Positions 16,306 through 27,042 of a stretch of DNA of 64,000 nt are shown here, one piece after another. Position 1 is the stretch's first letter. The number at the start of each line of letters is the position of its first letter. The DNA lies in the NCBI GenBank assembly GCA_002339675.1, contig DDKB01000013.1, forward strand, positions 1 through 64,000, written 5' to 3'. Under the pieces are notes generated by a model. It searched no databases. It was not told where the DNA came from and saw only the letters and a program-made list of their open reading frames with translations. The DNA comes from Stutzerimonas stutzeri (lineage in GTDB: Bacteria > Pseudomonadota > Gammaproteobacteria > Pseudomonadales > Pseudomonadaceae). The translations under genes were made by a program, and so were the position numbers.

Positions 16306-16677
16306 ATGGCAACGATCAACCAGCTGGTACGCCAGCCGCGCAAGCGCGTCGTCGAGAAAAGCGACGTCCCTGCGCTGCAGAACTGCCCGCAACGTCGTGG
16401 CGTGTGCACCCGCGTGTACACCACCACGCCAAAGAAACCGAACTCTGCACTGCGTAAGGTATGCCGTGTTCGCCTGACCAACGGGTTCGAAGTCGCTTCC
16501 TATATCGGTGGTGAAGGTCACAACCTGCAGGAGCACAGTGTCGTGCTGATCCGTGGCGGTCGTGTAAAAGACCTTCCGGGTGTGCGTTATCACACCGTGC
16601 GCGGTTCGCTGGATACCTCCGGTGTCAAGGACCGTAAGCAGGGTCGCTCCAAGTACGGCGCCAAGCGTCCGAAGTAA
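16306..16677 (+). CDS. rpsL: 30S ribosomal protein S12
   Basis: S12 lies at the decoding centre and controls accuracy. The 123-aa sequence includes TTPKKPNSALRK and GRVKDLPGVRYH. The lysines equivalent to E. coli K43 (PKKPNS) and K88 (VKDLPG) are present, so the streptomycin-susceptible form is predicted from established positions. It is the first gene of the str operon with rpsG, fusA and tuf copy 2. Confidence 0.98.
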   Translation: MATINQLVRQPRKRVVEKSDVPALQNCPQRRGVCTRVYTTTPKKPNSALRKVCRVRLTNGFEVASYIGGEGHNLQEHSVVLIRGGRVKDLPGVRYHTVRGSLDTSGVKDRKQGRSKYGAKRPK

Positions 16678-16775
16678 GCAGCATTTCTATTTATTTGAGT
16701 CGATAAGAGTAAGGTCGGGCGTAACCTCGTCGTTATAGTTCCGAGCTAACCTGAAGACCGTTTGAGGGCTTATCA

Positions 16776-17246
16776 ATGCCAAGACGTCGTGTAGCAGCCA
16801 AGCGCGAGATCCTTGACGATCCGAAATACGGAAGTCTGATCCTGGCCAAGTTCATGAACCACGTGATGGAAAGCGGCAAGAAAGCCGTTGCCGAGCGTAT
16901 CGTTTATGGTGCGCTGGAAAAGGTGAAAGAGCGCAAGAACACCGATCCCCTGGAAATCTTCGAAAAAGCACTCGACGCCATCGCTCCGCTGGTCGAAGTG
17001 AAGTCCCGCCGCGTAGGTGGTGCGACTTACCAGGTTCCGGTCGAGGTTCGTCCTTCCCGTCGTAACGCTCTGGCCATGCGCTGGCTGGTCGACGCTGCGC
17101 GCAAGCGTGGCGAGAAGTCCATGGCTCTGCGTCTAGCGGGTGAGCTGGCGGACGCATTTGAAGGTAAAGGCGCTGCTGTGAAGAAGCGTGAAGACGTGCA
17201 CCGTATGGCTGAAGCCAACAAGGCCTTCTCGCACTACCGCTTCTAA
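16776..17246 (+). CDS. rpsG: 30S ribosomal protein S7
   Basis: S7 starts assembly of the 30S head and contacts E-site tRNA. The 156-aa protein begins PRRRVAAKREI, contains the RRVGGATYQVPVEV hairpin, and ends with a basic helix (EDVHRMAEANKAFSHYRF). It is separated from fusA by 30 bases. In E. coli S7 represses this operon by binding the rpsL-rpsG gap; I did not identify that structure here. Confidence 0.98.
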   Translation: MPRRRVAAKREILDDPKYGSLILAKFMNHVMESGKKAVAERIVYGALEKVKERKNTDPLEIFEKALDAIAPLVEVKSRRVGGATYQVPVEVRPSRRNALAMRWLVDAARKRGEKSMALRLAGELADAFEGKGAAVKKREDVHRMAEANKAFSHYRF

Positions 17247-17276
17247 TTTTCAGCGTCAACAACTTGCGAGGGCTTT

Positions 17277-19379
<2,103 letters not shown>

Positions 19380-19409
19380 TTCAGCCCTTTAAGTAAGAGG
19401 TTTACTGTC

Positions 19410-20603
19410 GTGGCTAAAGAAAAATTCGAACGTAACAAACCGCACGTCAACGTCGGCACCATTGGTCACGTTGACCATGGCAAGACCACTCTGACCGCTG
19501 CTCTGACCCGTGTCTGCTCCGAGGTATTCGGCTCTGCTCGTGTCGACTTCGACAAGATCGATAGCGCACCGGAAGAGAAGGCTCGTGGTATCACCATCAA
19601 CACTGCCCACGTAGAGTACGACTCCAACGTCCGTCACTACGCGCACGTTGACTGCCCCGGCCACGCTGACTATGTGAAGAACATGATCACCGGTGCTGCC
19701 CAGATGGACGGTGCGATCCTGGTTTGCTCGGCTGCTGACGGCCCGATGCCGCAGACCCGCGAGCACATCCTGCTGTCCCGCCAGGTCGGCGTTCCGTACA
19801 TCGTCGTGTTCCTGAACAAGGCCGACATGGTGGACGACGCTGAGCTGCTGGAACTGGTCGAGATGGAAGTTCGCGACCTGCTGTCGACCTATGATTTCCC
19901 GGGCGACGACACGCCGATCATCATCGGCTCCGCGCTGATGGCCCTGAACGGCGAAGACGACAACGAGATGGGTACCACTGCCGTCAAGAAGCTGGTCGAG
20001 ACTCTGGATACCTATATCCCTGAGCCGGTTCGTGCCATCGACAAGCCGTTCCTGATGCCGATCGAAGACGTGTTCTCGATCTCCGGTCGCGGTACCGTTG
20101 TGACCGGTCGTGTCGAGCGCGGCATCGTCAAGGTTCAGGAAGAAATCGAGATCGTTGGTCTGCGTCCTACCACCAAGACCACCTGTACCGGTGTCGAGAT
20201 GTTCCGCAAGCTGCTCGACGAAGGTCGTGCAGGCGAGAACTGTGGCGTGCTGCTGCGTGGCACCAAGCGTGATGATGTCGAGCGTGGTCAGGTTCTGGCC
20301 AAGCCGGGTACCATCAAGCCGCACACCAAGTTCGAAGCTGAAGTGTACGTGCTGTCCAAGGAAGAGGGTGGTCGTCATACCCCGTTCTTCAAGGGCTACC
20401 GTCCGCAGTTCTACTTCCGGACCACTGACGTGACCGGTTCGTGCGAGTTGCCGGAAGGCGTTGAGATGGTGATGCCGGGCGACAACGTGAAAATGGTTGT
20501 CACCCTGATCAAGCCGATCGCCATGGAAGACGGCCTGCGCTTCGCAATTCGCGAAGGCGGCCGTACCGTTGGTGCCGGCGTGGTTGCCAAGATCGTCGAA
20601 TAA
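19410..20603 (+). CDS. tuf: Elongation factor Tu, copy 2 (str operon, tufA position)
   Basis: The second EF-Tu gene, 397 aa, starts at GTG (19410) with TAAGAGG as ribosome-binding region. All G-domain motifs (GHVDHGKT, DCPGH, NKAD) are identical to copy 1. Differences are concentrated at residues 34-52, next to or within switch I, with scattered further changes (for example 258-260 region GLRPTT versus GIRATT, and Cys for Val near AGEN). It closes the str operon, and a TTCG-loop terminator follows directly. Confidence 0.98.
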   Translation: MAKEKFERNKPHVNVGTIGHVDHGKTTLTAALTRVCSEVFGSARVDFDKIDSAPEEKARGITINTAHVEYDSNVRHYAHVDCPGHADYVKNMITGAAQMDGAILVCSAADGPMPQTREHILLSRQVGVPYIVVFLNKADMVDDAELLELVEMEVRDLLSTYDFPGDDTPIIIGSALMALNGEDDNEMGTTAVKKLVETLDTYIPEPVRAIDKPFLMPIEDVFSISGRGTVVTGRVERGIVKVQEEIEIVGLRPTTKTTCTGVEMFRKLLDEGRAGENCGVLLRGTKRDDVERGQVLAKPGTIKPHTKFEAEVYVLSKEEGGRHTPFFKGYRPQFYFRTTDVTGSCELPEGVEMVMPGDNVKMVVTLIKPIAMEDGLRFAIREGGRTVGAGVVAKIVE

Positions 20604-20618
20604 TCTGTTCGATGTCGG

Positions 20619-20642
20619 AAAGGGCCCTTCGGGGCCCTTTTT
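20619..20642 (+). terminator. Intrinsic terminator of the str operon
   Basis: AAAGGGCCC (20619-20627) pairs with GGGCCCTTT (20632-20640) around the stable tetraloop TTCG, then more T. It lies directly after tuf copy 2 and before the S10 promoter. Confidence 0.92.
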
Positions 20643-20659
20643 CTATTGTTGATCATTTA

Positions 20660-20688
20660 TTGACACCCCCTGGACGCATCCGTACAAT
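20660..20688 (+). promoter_or_regulatory. S10 operon promoter
   Basis: A perfect -35 TTGACA (20660-20665), 17-base spacer, and -10 TACAAT (20683-20688). The predicted start near 20695 leaves a leader of about 58 bases before rpsJ, much shorter than the E. coli S10 leader that mediates L4 control. Confidence 0.85.
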
Positions 20689-20752
20689 TGCGCCTCCTTT
20701 TACCGGGCGTATTGCGTTTGGTAGGGATGGCTAATTGGAGTCTGAGGTCAAA

Positions 20753-21064
20753 ATGCAAAACCAACAAATCCGTATTCGGTTGAAGGCTTTTGACCATCGC
20801 CTGATCGATCAATCAACCCAGGAAATCGTGGAAACCGCGAAACGTACTGGTGCTCAGGTGCGTGGTCCGATTCCACTGCCAACCCGCAAAGAGCGGTTCA
20901 CTGTTCTGGTTTCTCCGCATGTCAACAAGGATGCGCGCGACCAGTATGAGATCCGTACTCATAAGCGCGTGCTGGATATCGTCCAGCCGACCGACAAGAC
21001 AGTCGATGCGCTGATGAAGCTTGATCTTGCGGCTGGCGTGGAAGTGCAGATCAGCCTCGGCTAA
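20753..21064 (+). CDS. rpsJ: 30S ribosomal protein S10 / NusE
   Basis: S10 belongs to the 30S head and also works as NusE in antitermination, binding NusB and the NusG KOW domain. The 103-aa protein starts [16 protein letters not shown] at the ATG at 20753; an ATG 18 bases upstream adds only a non-conserved extension. It includes the typical [13 protein letters not shown] and ends [12 protein letters not shown]. It is the first gene of the S10 operon. Confidence 0.98.
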
Positions 21065-21145
21065 AACCTCGAGTTTTAGTCGTGTAACGCTCTGAAATGG
21101 GCGGCCATAGCGGGTGAAAGCCCCGTACACTCAAGAGGTTACAAC

Positions 21146-21781
21146 ATGACTATTGGTGTAGTCGGTCGTAAATGCGGCATGACCCGCGTTTTCACCGAAG
21201 ATGGTGTCTCCATTCCGGTTACGGTCATTGAGATCGAGCCGAATCGCGTCACTCAATTCAAGAATGAAGAAAGCGATGGCTACCGTGCCGTGCAGGTTAC
21301 GGTCGGTGAGCGTCGTGCGTCCCGTGTCACCAAGGCTCAGGCCGGTCATTTCGCCAAGGCGAACGTGGCTGCCGGTCGTGGCGTCTGGGAATTCCGCCTC
21401 GATGGCGAGGAGTTCCAGGCTGGTGACCAGATCAACGCTGAAATCTTCCAGGCAGGACAGATGGTGGATGTCACCGGTCAGTCCAAGGGTAAAGGCTTCG
21501 CCGGTACCATCAAGCGCTGGAATTTCCGTGGTCAGGACAATACCCACGGTAACTCCGTATCCCACCGCGTCCCGGGTTCGATTGGCCAATGCCAGACTCC
21601 AGGCCGTGTTTTCAAGGGCAAGAAGATGTCCGGGCACATGGGCGCCGAGCGCGTTACCGTGCAGTCCCTGGAAATCGTGCGTGTCGATGCCGAACGTAAT
21701 CTGCTGCTGGTCAAGGGTGCAGTGCCCGGTGCCACAGGCGGTGACGTCGTCGTGCGTCCGGCTGCCAAGGCTCGCGGGTAA
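21146..21781 (+). CDS. rplC: 50S ribosomal protein L3
   Basis: L3 is an early assembly protein whose long loop reaches the peptidyl-transferase centre. The 211-aa sequence starts TIGVVGRKCGMTRVF and has the signature loop KGKGFAGTIKRWNF and GHMGAERVT. The glutamine modified by PrmB in E. coli lies in the SIGQCQTPGRVFKG region. It is followed after 12 bases by rplD. Confidence 0.98.
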   Translation: MTIGVVGRKCGMTRVFTEDGVSIPVTVIEIEPNRVTQFKNEESDGYRAVQVTVGERRASRVTKAQAGHFAKANVAAGRGVWEFRLDGEEFQAGDQINAEIFQAGQMVDVTGQSKGKGFAGTIKRWNFRGQDNTHGNSVSHRVPGSIGQCQTPGRVFKGKKMSGHMGAERVTVQSLEIVRVDAERNLLLVKGAVPGATGGDVVVRPAAKARG

Positions 21782-21793
21782 GGGGGAGTTCAC

Positions 21794-22396
21794 ATGCAAT
21801 TGAATGTTAATGGCGCACAAGCCATCGAAGTCTCCGAGCAAACCTTTGGTGGTGAGTTCAACGAGACGCTGGTGCACCAGGCAGTCGTCGCCTATATGGC
21901 TGGCGGTCGTCAGGGTAGCAAGCAGCAGAAGACCCGTTCCGATGTATCCGGTGGTGGTAAGCGCCCCTGGCGTCAGAAGGGCACCGGACGTGCGCGTGCC
22001 GGTACCTCGCGTGGTCCGATCTGGCGTGGCGGTGGCGTGACGTTTGCCGCTCGCCCGCAGAACCATGAGCAGAAGCTCAACAAGAAGATGTATCGCGCAG
22101 CCCTGCGCTCCATCCTCTCCGAGCTGGTTCGCTCCGAGCGTCTGGTCGTCGTTGAAGACTTCGCTGTCGACAGTCCGAAGACCAAGCTGCTGGCCAATAA
22201 GCTGACCGGCATGGGTCTGAACGACGTACTGATCGTTTCCGACGCCGTCGACCAGAACCTGTATCTGGCAGCTCGCAACCTGCCGCACGTCGATGTACGC
22301 GATGTGCAGGGTTCGGATCCTGTCAGCCTGATCGCCTATGACAAGGTGTTGATCACCGTGTCGGCTGTGAAGAAATTCGAGGAGCTGCTGGGATGA
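21794..22396 (+). CDS. rplD: 50S ribosomal protein L4
   Basis: L4 lines the nascent peptide exit tunnel and in E. coli represses the S10 operon. The 200-aa protein carries the extended tunnel loop with KRPWRQKGTGRARAGTSRGP (about residues 56-75) and GGGVTFAARP. Its stop overlaps the rplW start (ATGA), indicating coupled translation. Confidence 0.98.
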   Translation: MQLNVNGAQAIEVSEQTFGGEFNETLVHQAVVAYMAGGRQGSKQQKTRSDVSGGGKRPWRQKGTGRARAGTSRGPIWRGGGVTFAARPQNHEQKLNKKMYRAALRSILSELVRSERLVVVEDFAVDSPKTKLLANKLTGMGLNDVLIVSDAVDQNLYLAARNLPHVDVRDVQGSDPVSLIAYDKVLITVSAVKKFEELLG

Positions 22397-22692
22397 ACCA
22401 GGAACGCGTATTCAAAGTCCTGCTTGGTCCGCACGTCTCCGAGAAGGCAACCATGCTGGCCGACAGCAAGAGCCAGTTCGTTTTCAAGGTTGCGACTGAT
22501 GCAACCAAGCTGGAAATCAAGAAGGCCGTCGAAAGCCTGTTCAACGTGAAGGTCGCCAAAGTCAGCACCCTGAATGTTCAGGGCAAGACCAAGCGCACCG
22601 CTCGCGGTCTGGGCAAGCGTAACGACTGGAAGAAGGCGTACATCGCACTTCAGCCGGGCCAGGATCTCGATTTCTCCGGCAACGCTGAGTAA
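22393..22692 (+). CDS. rplW: 50S ribosomal protein L23
   Basis: L23 sits at the tunnel exit and docks trigger factor and SRP. The 99-aa sequence has VLLGPHVSEKATML near the start and the KVAKVSTLNVQGKTKR loop. It overlaps rplD by four bases and precedes rplB by 14 bases. Confidence 0.97.
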   Translation: MNQERVFKVLLGPHVSEKATMLADSKSQFVFKVATDATKLEIKKAVESLFNVKVAKVSTLNVQGKTKRTARGLGKRNDWKKAYIALQPGQDLDFSGNAE

Positions 22693-22706
22693 GGATGGGG
22701 TGCATC

Positions 22707-23528
22707 ATGGCAATCGTTAAATGCAAACCGACTTCCGCGGGCCGCCGTTTTGTGGTCAAGGTGGTCGGTCAGGAGCTGCACAAAGGCGCTCCTTATGCTC
22801 CGCTGCTCGAGAAGAAGTCGAAGTCTGGCGGTCGTAACAACAACGGTCGTATCACCACTCGTCATATCGGTGGTGGTCACAAGCAACATTACCGTCTGGT
22901 CGATTTTCGTCGCAACAAAGATGGCATTCCAGCCGTTGTTGAGCGCGTCGAATACGATCCGAACCGTACTGCGCACATTGCGCTGCTGAAGTACGCGGAC
23001 GGTGAGCGCCGCTACATCATCGCGCCGAAAGGCGTGAGCGCTGGTGATCAGCTGCTCTCCGGCGTCAACGCGCCGATCAAGGCTGGTAACAGTCTGCCGC
23101 TGCGCAACATCCCGCTGGGTTCCACCGTTCACGGTGTTGAACTGAAGCCGGGCAAGGGCGCCCAAATTGCTCGCTCCGCTGGCGCTTCGGCTCAGTTGGT
23201 TGCGCGTGAAGGTGCTTATGTGACGCTGCGTCTTCGCTCCGGCGAAATGCGCAAAGTGCTGGCTGAATGCCGTGCGACCCTGGGCGAAGTCTCGAACTCC
23301 GAGCACAGCCTGCGTTCGCTGGGTAAAGCAGGTGCCAAGCGCTGGCGCGGTGTCCGTCCGACCGTTCGCGGTGTAGCAATGAACCCGGTCGATCACCCCC
23401 ACGGTGGTGGTGAGGGTCGTACCTCCGGTGGTCGTCATCCGGTGTCGCCATGGGGCTTCCCAACCAAGGGCGCGAAGACTCGCTCTAACAAGCGCACCGA
23501 TAACATGATCGTCCGTCGTCGCAAGTAA
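22707..23528 (+). CDS. rplB: 50S ribosomal protein L2
   Basis: L2 is needed for subunit joining and lies near the peptidyl-transferase centre. The 273-aa protein starts AIVKCKPTSAGRRFVV from the ATG at 22707 (an ATG 12 bases upstream is not conserved). It contains GRITTRHIGGGHKQHYR and the conserved histidine loop GVAMNPVDHPHGGGEGR. It ends in a basic tail. Confidence 0.98.
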   Translation: MAIVKCKPTSAGRRFVVKVVGQELHKGAPYAPLLEKKSKSGGRNNNGRITTRHIGGGHKQHYRLVDFRRNKDGIPAVVERVEYDPNRTAHIALLKYADGERRYIIAPKGVSAGDQLLSGVNAPIKAGNSLPLRNIPLGSTVHGVELKPGKGAQIARSAGASAQLVAREGAYVTLRLRSGEMRKVLAECRATLGEVSNSEHSLRSLGKAGAKRWRGVRPTVRGVAMNPVDHPHGGGEGRTSGGRHPVSPWGFPTKGAKTRSNKRTDNMIVRRRK

Positions 23529-23544
23529 CTAGAGGGATACGACA

Positions 23545-23820
23545 GTGCCGCGTTCTCTGAAAAAAGGTCCTTTTATCGATCTTCACCTATTGAAGAAGGT
23601 CGAAGTGGCGGCGGAAAAGAACGATCGCAAACCGGTTAAAACCTGGTCGCGTCGTTCGATGATTCTGCCGCAAATGGTCGGTCTGACCATCGCTGTGCAT
23701 AACGGCCGTCAACATGTTCCCGTTCTCGTGAGCGAAGACATGGTCGGTCACAAACTCGGCGAGTTCGCTGGTACCCGCACCTATCGCGGGCACGTAGCGG
23801 ACAAGAAAGGCAAGCGCTAA
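23545..23820 (+). CDS. rpsS: 30S ribosomal protein S19
   Basis: S19 pairs with S13 in the 30S head and contacts A-site tRNA. The 91-aa protein begins at GTG (23545) with PRSLKKGPFIDLHLL, and shows the family core TWSRRSMILPQMVGLTIAVHNGR (split here as TWSRRSMI and VGLTIAVHNG) and HKLGEFAGTRTYRGH. It is followed 13 bases later by rplV. Confidence 0.97.
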   Translation: MPRSLKKGPFIDLHLLKKVEVAAEKNDRKPVKTWSRRSMILPQMVGLTIAVHNGRQHVPVLVSEDMVGHKLGEFAGTRTYRGHVADKKGKR

Positions 23821-23833
23821 GGGGTAAGGAAAG

Positions 23834-24166
23834 ATGGAAGTAGCCGCTAAGTTGTCGGGCGCTCGCATCTCCGCCCAGAAAGCCCGCCTGGTCGCCGACC
23901 AGATCCGCGGGAAGAAGGTGGGCGAAGCGCTCAACCTGCTGGCTTTCAGCAGTAAGAAAGCCGCCGAGATCATGAAGAAAGTGCTGGAGTCGGCCGTTGC
24001 CAACGCCGAGCACAACGAAGGCGCTGACGTGGACGACCTGAAGGTTTCCACGGTCTTCGTCAACGAAGGGCGTTCGCTTAAGCGCATCATGCCGCGTGCC
24101 AAAGGCCGCGCTGATCGCATCGTCAAGCGGTCTTGCCATATCACTGTCAAGGTTGCGGACAAGTAA
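23834..24166 (+). CDS. rplV: 50S ribosomal protein L22
   Basis: L22 lines the exit tunnel; its beta-hairpin loop is a macrolide-resistance site. The 110-aa sequence has [30 protein letters not shown], and the hairpin [18 protein letters not shown] without visible insertion or deletion. It is followed by rpsC after 13 bases. Confidence 0.97.
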
Positions 24167-24179
24167 CGGAGTCGATCAG

Positions 24180-24866
24180 ATGGGTCAGAAAGTACATCCC
24201 ACTGGCATTCGCCTGGGAATCGTCAAGGAGCACACTTCCGTCTGGTACGCAGACGGTCGTACGTACGCCGATTATCTGCTTGCAGATCTGAACGTTCGTG
24301 AGTACCTCCAAGACAAATTAAAAAGCGCGTCCGTAAGCCGTATCGATATCCATCGTCCGGCTCAGACAGCACGCATCACCATCCACACCGCTCGTCCCGG
24401 CATTGTGATCGGCAAGAAGGGTGAGGATGTCGAGAAGCTGCGTCAGGACCTGACCAAGAAAATGGGTGTGCCTGTGCACATCAACATCGAAGAAATCCGC
24501 AAGCCGGAACTCGATGCAATGCTGGTAGCACAGAACGTCGCTCAGCAGCTGGAGCGTCGCGTGATGTTCCGTCGCGCCATGAAGCGCGCCGTACAGAACG
24601 CGATCCGTATTGGTGCCAAGGGCATCAAGATCCAGGTGAGCGGTCGTCTGGGTGGGGCTGAAATCGCCCGTACGGAATGGTATCGGGAAGGCCGTGTGCC
24701 GCTGCACACCCTGCGTGCCGATATCGACTACAACACCTACGAAGCACACACCACCTACGGTGTGATTGGCGTCAAGGTTTGGATCTTCAAAGGCGAAGTA
24801 ATTGGTGGTCGCCATGAAGAACTGAAGCCACAAGCGCCTGCGCCTCGTAAAAAAGCTGCCAAGTAA
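24180..24866 (+). CDS. rpsC: 30S ribosomal protein S3
   Basis: S3 forms part of the mRNA entry channel and has helicase activity with S4. The 228-aa protein starts GQKVHPTGIRLGIVKEH at the ATG at 24180. The KH domain contains the motif GKKGEDVEKLR, and the C-terminal part includes GRLGGAEIARTEWYREGRVP. The frame is open further upstream over rplV, but that part is not conserved. Confidence 0.98.
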   Translation: MGQKVHPTGIRLGIVKEHTSVWYADGRTYADYLLADLNVREYLQDKLKSASVSRIDIHRPAQTARITIHTARPGIVIGKKGEDVEKLRQDLTKKMGVPVHINIEEIRKPELDAMLVAQNVAQQLERRVMFRRAMKRAVQNAIRIGAKGIKIQVSGRLGGAEIARTEWYREGRVPLHTLRADIDYNTYEAHTTYGVIGVKVWIFKGEVIGGRHEELKPQAPAPRKKAAK

Positions 24867-24878
24867 GGAGTACGCCAA

Positions 24879-25292
24879 ATGTTGCAACCAAAGCGTACAA
24901 AATTCCGCAAGCAGATGACCGGTCACAACCGTGGCCTGGCTCAGCGCGGTAGCAAAGTCAGCTTCGGCGAGTTCGCTCTGAAGTCTGTCGCTCGTGGTCG
25001 TCTCACCGCGCGCCAGATCGAGTCCGCACGTCGTGCGTTGACCCGTCATGTGAAGCGTGGCGGCAAGATCTGGATCCGCGTGTTCCCCGACAAGCCCGTT
25101 ACCAAGAAGCCGCTTGAAGTGCGGATGGGTAAAGGTAAGGGTAACGTCGAGTACTGGGTGGCCCAGATTCAACCGGGCAAGGTGCTCTACGAGATCGAGG
25201 GTGTTTCCGAAGAGCTGGCGCGTGAGGCATTCGCCCTGGCTGCTGCAAAGCTGCCGCTCGCCACCTCCTTTGTTAAGCGGACGGTGATGTGA
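24879..25292 (+). CDS. rplP: 50S ribosomal protein L16
   Basis: L16 organises the A-site region of 23S rRNA. The 137-aa sequence starts LQPKRTKFRKQMTGHN and includes GRLTARQIESARRA and GKGKGNVEYWVA. The arginine hydroxylated by YcfD in E. coli falls in the KRGGKIWIRVFPDKP region. Its TGA stop overlaps the rpmC ATG. Confidence 0.97.
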   Translation: MLQPKRTKFRKQMTGHNRGLAQRGSKVSFGEFALKSVARGRLTARQIESARRALTRHVKRGGKIWIRVFPDKPVTKKPLEVRMGKGKGNVEYWVAQIQPGKVLYEIEGVSEELAREAFALAAAKLPLATSFVKRTVM

Positions 25293-25483
25293 TGAAAGCG
25301 AATGAGCTTCGTGAAAAATCCGCTCAGCAGCTGAACGAGCAACTGCTCGAGCTGCTGCGCGACCAGTTCAATCTGCGTATGCAGAAGGCAACTGGCCAGT
25401 TGGGGCAGTCTCACCTGCTCTCGCAAGTCAAGCGCGACATTGCTCGTGTCAAGACTGTGCTCAACCAGCAGGCAGGTAAGTGA
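25292..25483 (+). CDS. rpmC: 50S ribosomal protein L29
   Basis: L29 is a small helical protein near the tunnel exit. From the ATG at 25292 it has 63 aa, starting KANELREKSAQQLNEQL, the normal form for Pseudomonas. A GTG one codon upstream is also in frame but would add only one residue. The start base is the last base of the rplP stop, and the stop overlaps the ORF region of rpsQ, so this is a tightly coupled segment. Confidence 0.96.
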   Translation: MKANELREKSAQQLNEQLLELLRDQFNLRMQKATGQLGQSHLLSQVKRDIARVKTVLNQQAGK

Positions 25484-25485
25484 TC

Positions 25486-25752
25486 ATGGCTGAAGTTGAA
25501 AAAACTGTCCGCACGCTGACCGGCCGCGTCGTCAGCGACAAGATGGACAAAAGCATCACCGTTCTGATCGAGCGTCGTGTCAAGCACCCGATCTACGGTA
25601 AATACGTGAAGCGTTCGACCAAACTGCACGCCCACGACGAAACCAACCAGTGCCGTATTGGCGACAAGGTCACTATCCGCGAGACTCGTCCGCTGGCGAA
25701 GACCAAGTGCTGGATGCTGGTTGATGTCGTTGAACGTGCCGTCGAAGTCTAA
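25486..25752 (+). CDS. rpsQ: 30S ribosomal protein S17
   Basis: S17 is a primary 16S rRNA binder with an OB fold. The 88-aa protein from the ATG at 25486 starts AEVEKTVRTLTGRVVSDKMD and has the KHPIYGKYVKRSTKLHAHDE loop. An ATG two codons upstream exists, but the chosen start fits the conserved N-terminus. It ends the S10 operon. Confidence 0.97.
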   Translation: MAEVEKTVRTLTGRVVSDKMDKSITVLIERRVKHPIYGKYVKRSTKLHAHDETNQCRIGDKVTIRETRPLAKTKCWMLVDVVERAVEV

Positions 25753-25775
25753 GGGCTAGGGGTCGGAGAAATTAT

Positions 25776-26144
25776 ATGATTCAGACTCAATCAATGCTCG
25801 ATGTGGCGGATAACAGTGGCGCTCGTCGCGTCATGTGTATCAAGGTCCTCGGCGGTTCGCACCGCCGTTACGCCGGCATCGGCGACATCATCAAGGTCAC
25901 CGTCAAGGAAGCGATTCCTCGTGGCAAGGTCAAGAAAGGCCAGGTAATGACTGCCGTTGTAGTCCGTACCCGTCACGGTGTTCGTCGTCCAGACGGCTCC
26001 ATCATTCGCTTCGATGGCAACGCTGCTGTTCTGTTGAACAACAAGCAGGAGCCTATTGGCACCCGTATTTTCGGGCCAGTGACGCGTGAACTTCGTTCCG
26101 AGAAGTTCATGAAGATCGTCTCGCTCGCGCCTGAAGTGCTGTAA
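25776..26144 (+). CDS. rplN: 50S ribosomal protein L14
   Basis: L14 forms an intersubunit bridge and is the RsfS silencing-factor site. The 122-aa sequence starts IQTQSMLDVADNSGARRV and contains GSHRRYAGIGDIIKVTVKEA and the C-terminal RIFGPVTRELR. It is the first gene of the spc segment, 23 bases after rpsQ; no separate promoter is evident in that small gap, so S10 and spc genes may be read together. Confidence 0.97.
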   Translation: MIQTQSMLDVADNSGARRVMCIKVLGGSHRRYAGIGDIIKVTVKEAIPRGKVKKGQVMTAVVVRTRHGVRRPDGSIIRFDGNAAVLLNNKQEPIGTRIFGPVTRELRSEKFMKIVSLAPEVL

Positions 26145-26155
26145 GGTGAAGCCGC

Positions 26156-26470
26156 ATGCAAAAGATTCGTCGCAACGACGAGATCATCGTCATCGCCGGC
26201 AAAGACAAGGGTAAGCGCGGTAAGGTGCTTCGGGTTCTCGCTGACGACCGTCTGGTCGTCGGTGGTATCAACCTGGTCAAGCGTCATACCAAGCCGAACC
26301 CGATGTCGGGCGTTCAGGGCGGGATCGTCGAAAAAGAGGCGCCTCTGCACGCCTCTAACGTCGCTATCTTCAATGGCGAAACCAACAAGGCTGATCGCGT
26401 TGGTTTTAAAGTCGAAGACGGCAAGAAAATTCGTGTCTTCAAGTCGACCCAAAAGCCGGTTGAAGCTTGA
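26156..26470 (+). CDS. rplX: 50S ribosomal protein L24
   Basis: L24 is an assembly initiator with a KOW motif. The 104-aa protein shows the motif IVIAGKDKGKRGKVLRVL at the N-terminus and NLVKRHTKPNPMSGVQGGI. It starts at an ATG 11 bases after rplN and precedes rplE by 19 bases. Confidence 0.97.
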   Translation: MQKIRRNDEIIVIAGKDKGKRGKVLRVLADDRLVVGGINLVKRHTKPNPMSGVQGGIVEKEAPLHASNVAIFNGETNKADRVGFKVEDGKKIRVFKSTQKPVEA

Positions 26471-26489
26471 GACTGCTAGGTAGATAACC

Positions 26490-27029
26490 ATGGCACGACT
26501 AAAAGAAGTTTATCGGAAGCAAATCGCTCCCAAGCTGAAAGAAGAGCTTCAGCTTGGCAACGTGATGGAAGTTCCGCGCATCACCAAGATCACCCTTAAC
26601 ATGGGTATCGGCGAAGCGATCGGTGATAAGAAGATCATCGACAACGCAGTTGCCGACCTGGAAAAGATCACCGGCCAGAAGGTCGTCGTGACCCACGCTC
26701 GCAAATCCATCGCCGGCTTCAAGGTCCGCGAAGGTTGGCCGATCGGTGTCAAGGTGACCCTGCGCAGCGATCGTATGTATGAATTCCTGGATCGTCTGCT
26801 GTCCATCTCCCTGCCTCGGGTTCGCGACTTCCGCGGCCTGAATGCCAAGTCGTTCGACGGCCGTGGCAACTACAGCATGGGCGTGAAGGAGCAGATCATC
26901 TTCCCGGAAATCGATTACGACAAGATCGATGCCCTGCGTGGTCTGGATATTACGCTGACCACCACTGCCCGGACGGACGAAGAAGGTCGCGCATTGCTGC
27001 GTGCCTTTAACTTCCCGTTCCGTAACTGA
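26490..27029 (+). CDS. rplE: 50S ribosomal protein L5
   Basis: L5 binds 5S rRNA and forms a head-to-head bridge with S13. The 179-aa protein contains PRITKITLNMGIGEA, ARKSIAGFKVREGWPIG and RDFRGLNAKSFDGRGNY. It is followed 13 bases later by rpsN. Confidence 0.98.
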   Translation: MARLKEVYRKQIAPKLKEELQLGNVMEVPRITKITLNMGIGEAIGDKKIIDNAVADLEKITGQKVVVTHARKSIAGFKVREGWPIGVKVTLRSDRMYEFLDRLLSISLPRVRDFRGLNAKSFDGRGNYSMGVKEQIIFPEIDYDKIDALRGLDITLTTTARTDEEGRALLRAFNFPFRN

Positions 27030-27042
27030 TTGGAGTAGGCAC

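Noticed and set aside
25289..25291. GTG start for rpmC one codon before the ATG
   Set aside because: It adds a single residue, and the ATG at 25292 gives the usual 63-aa protein.
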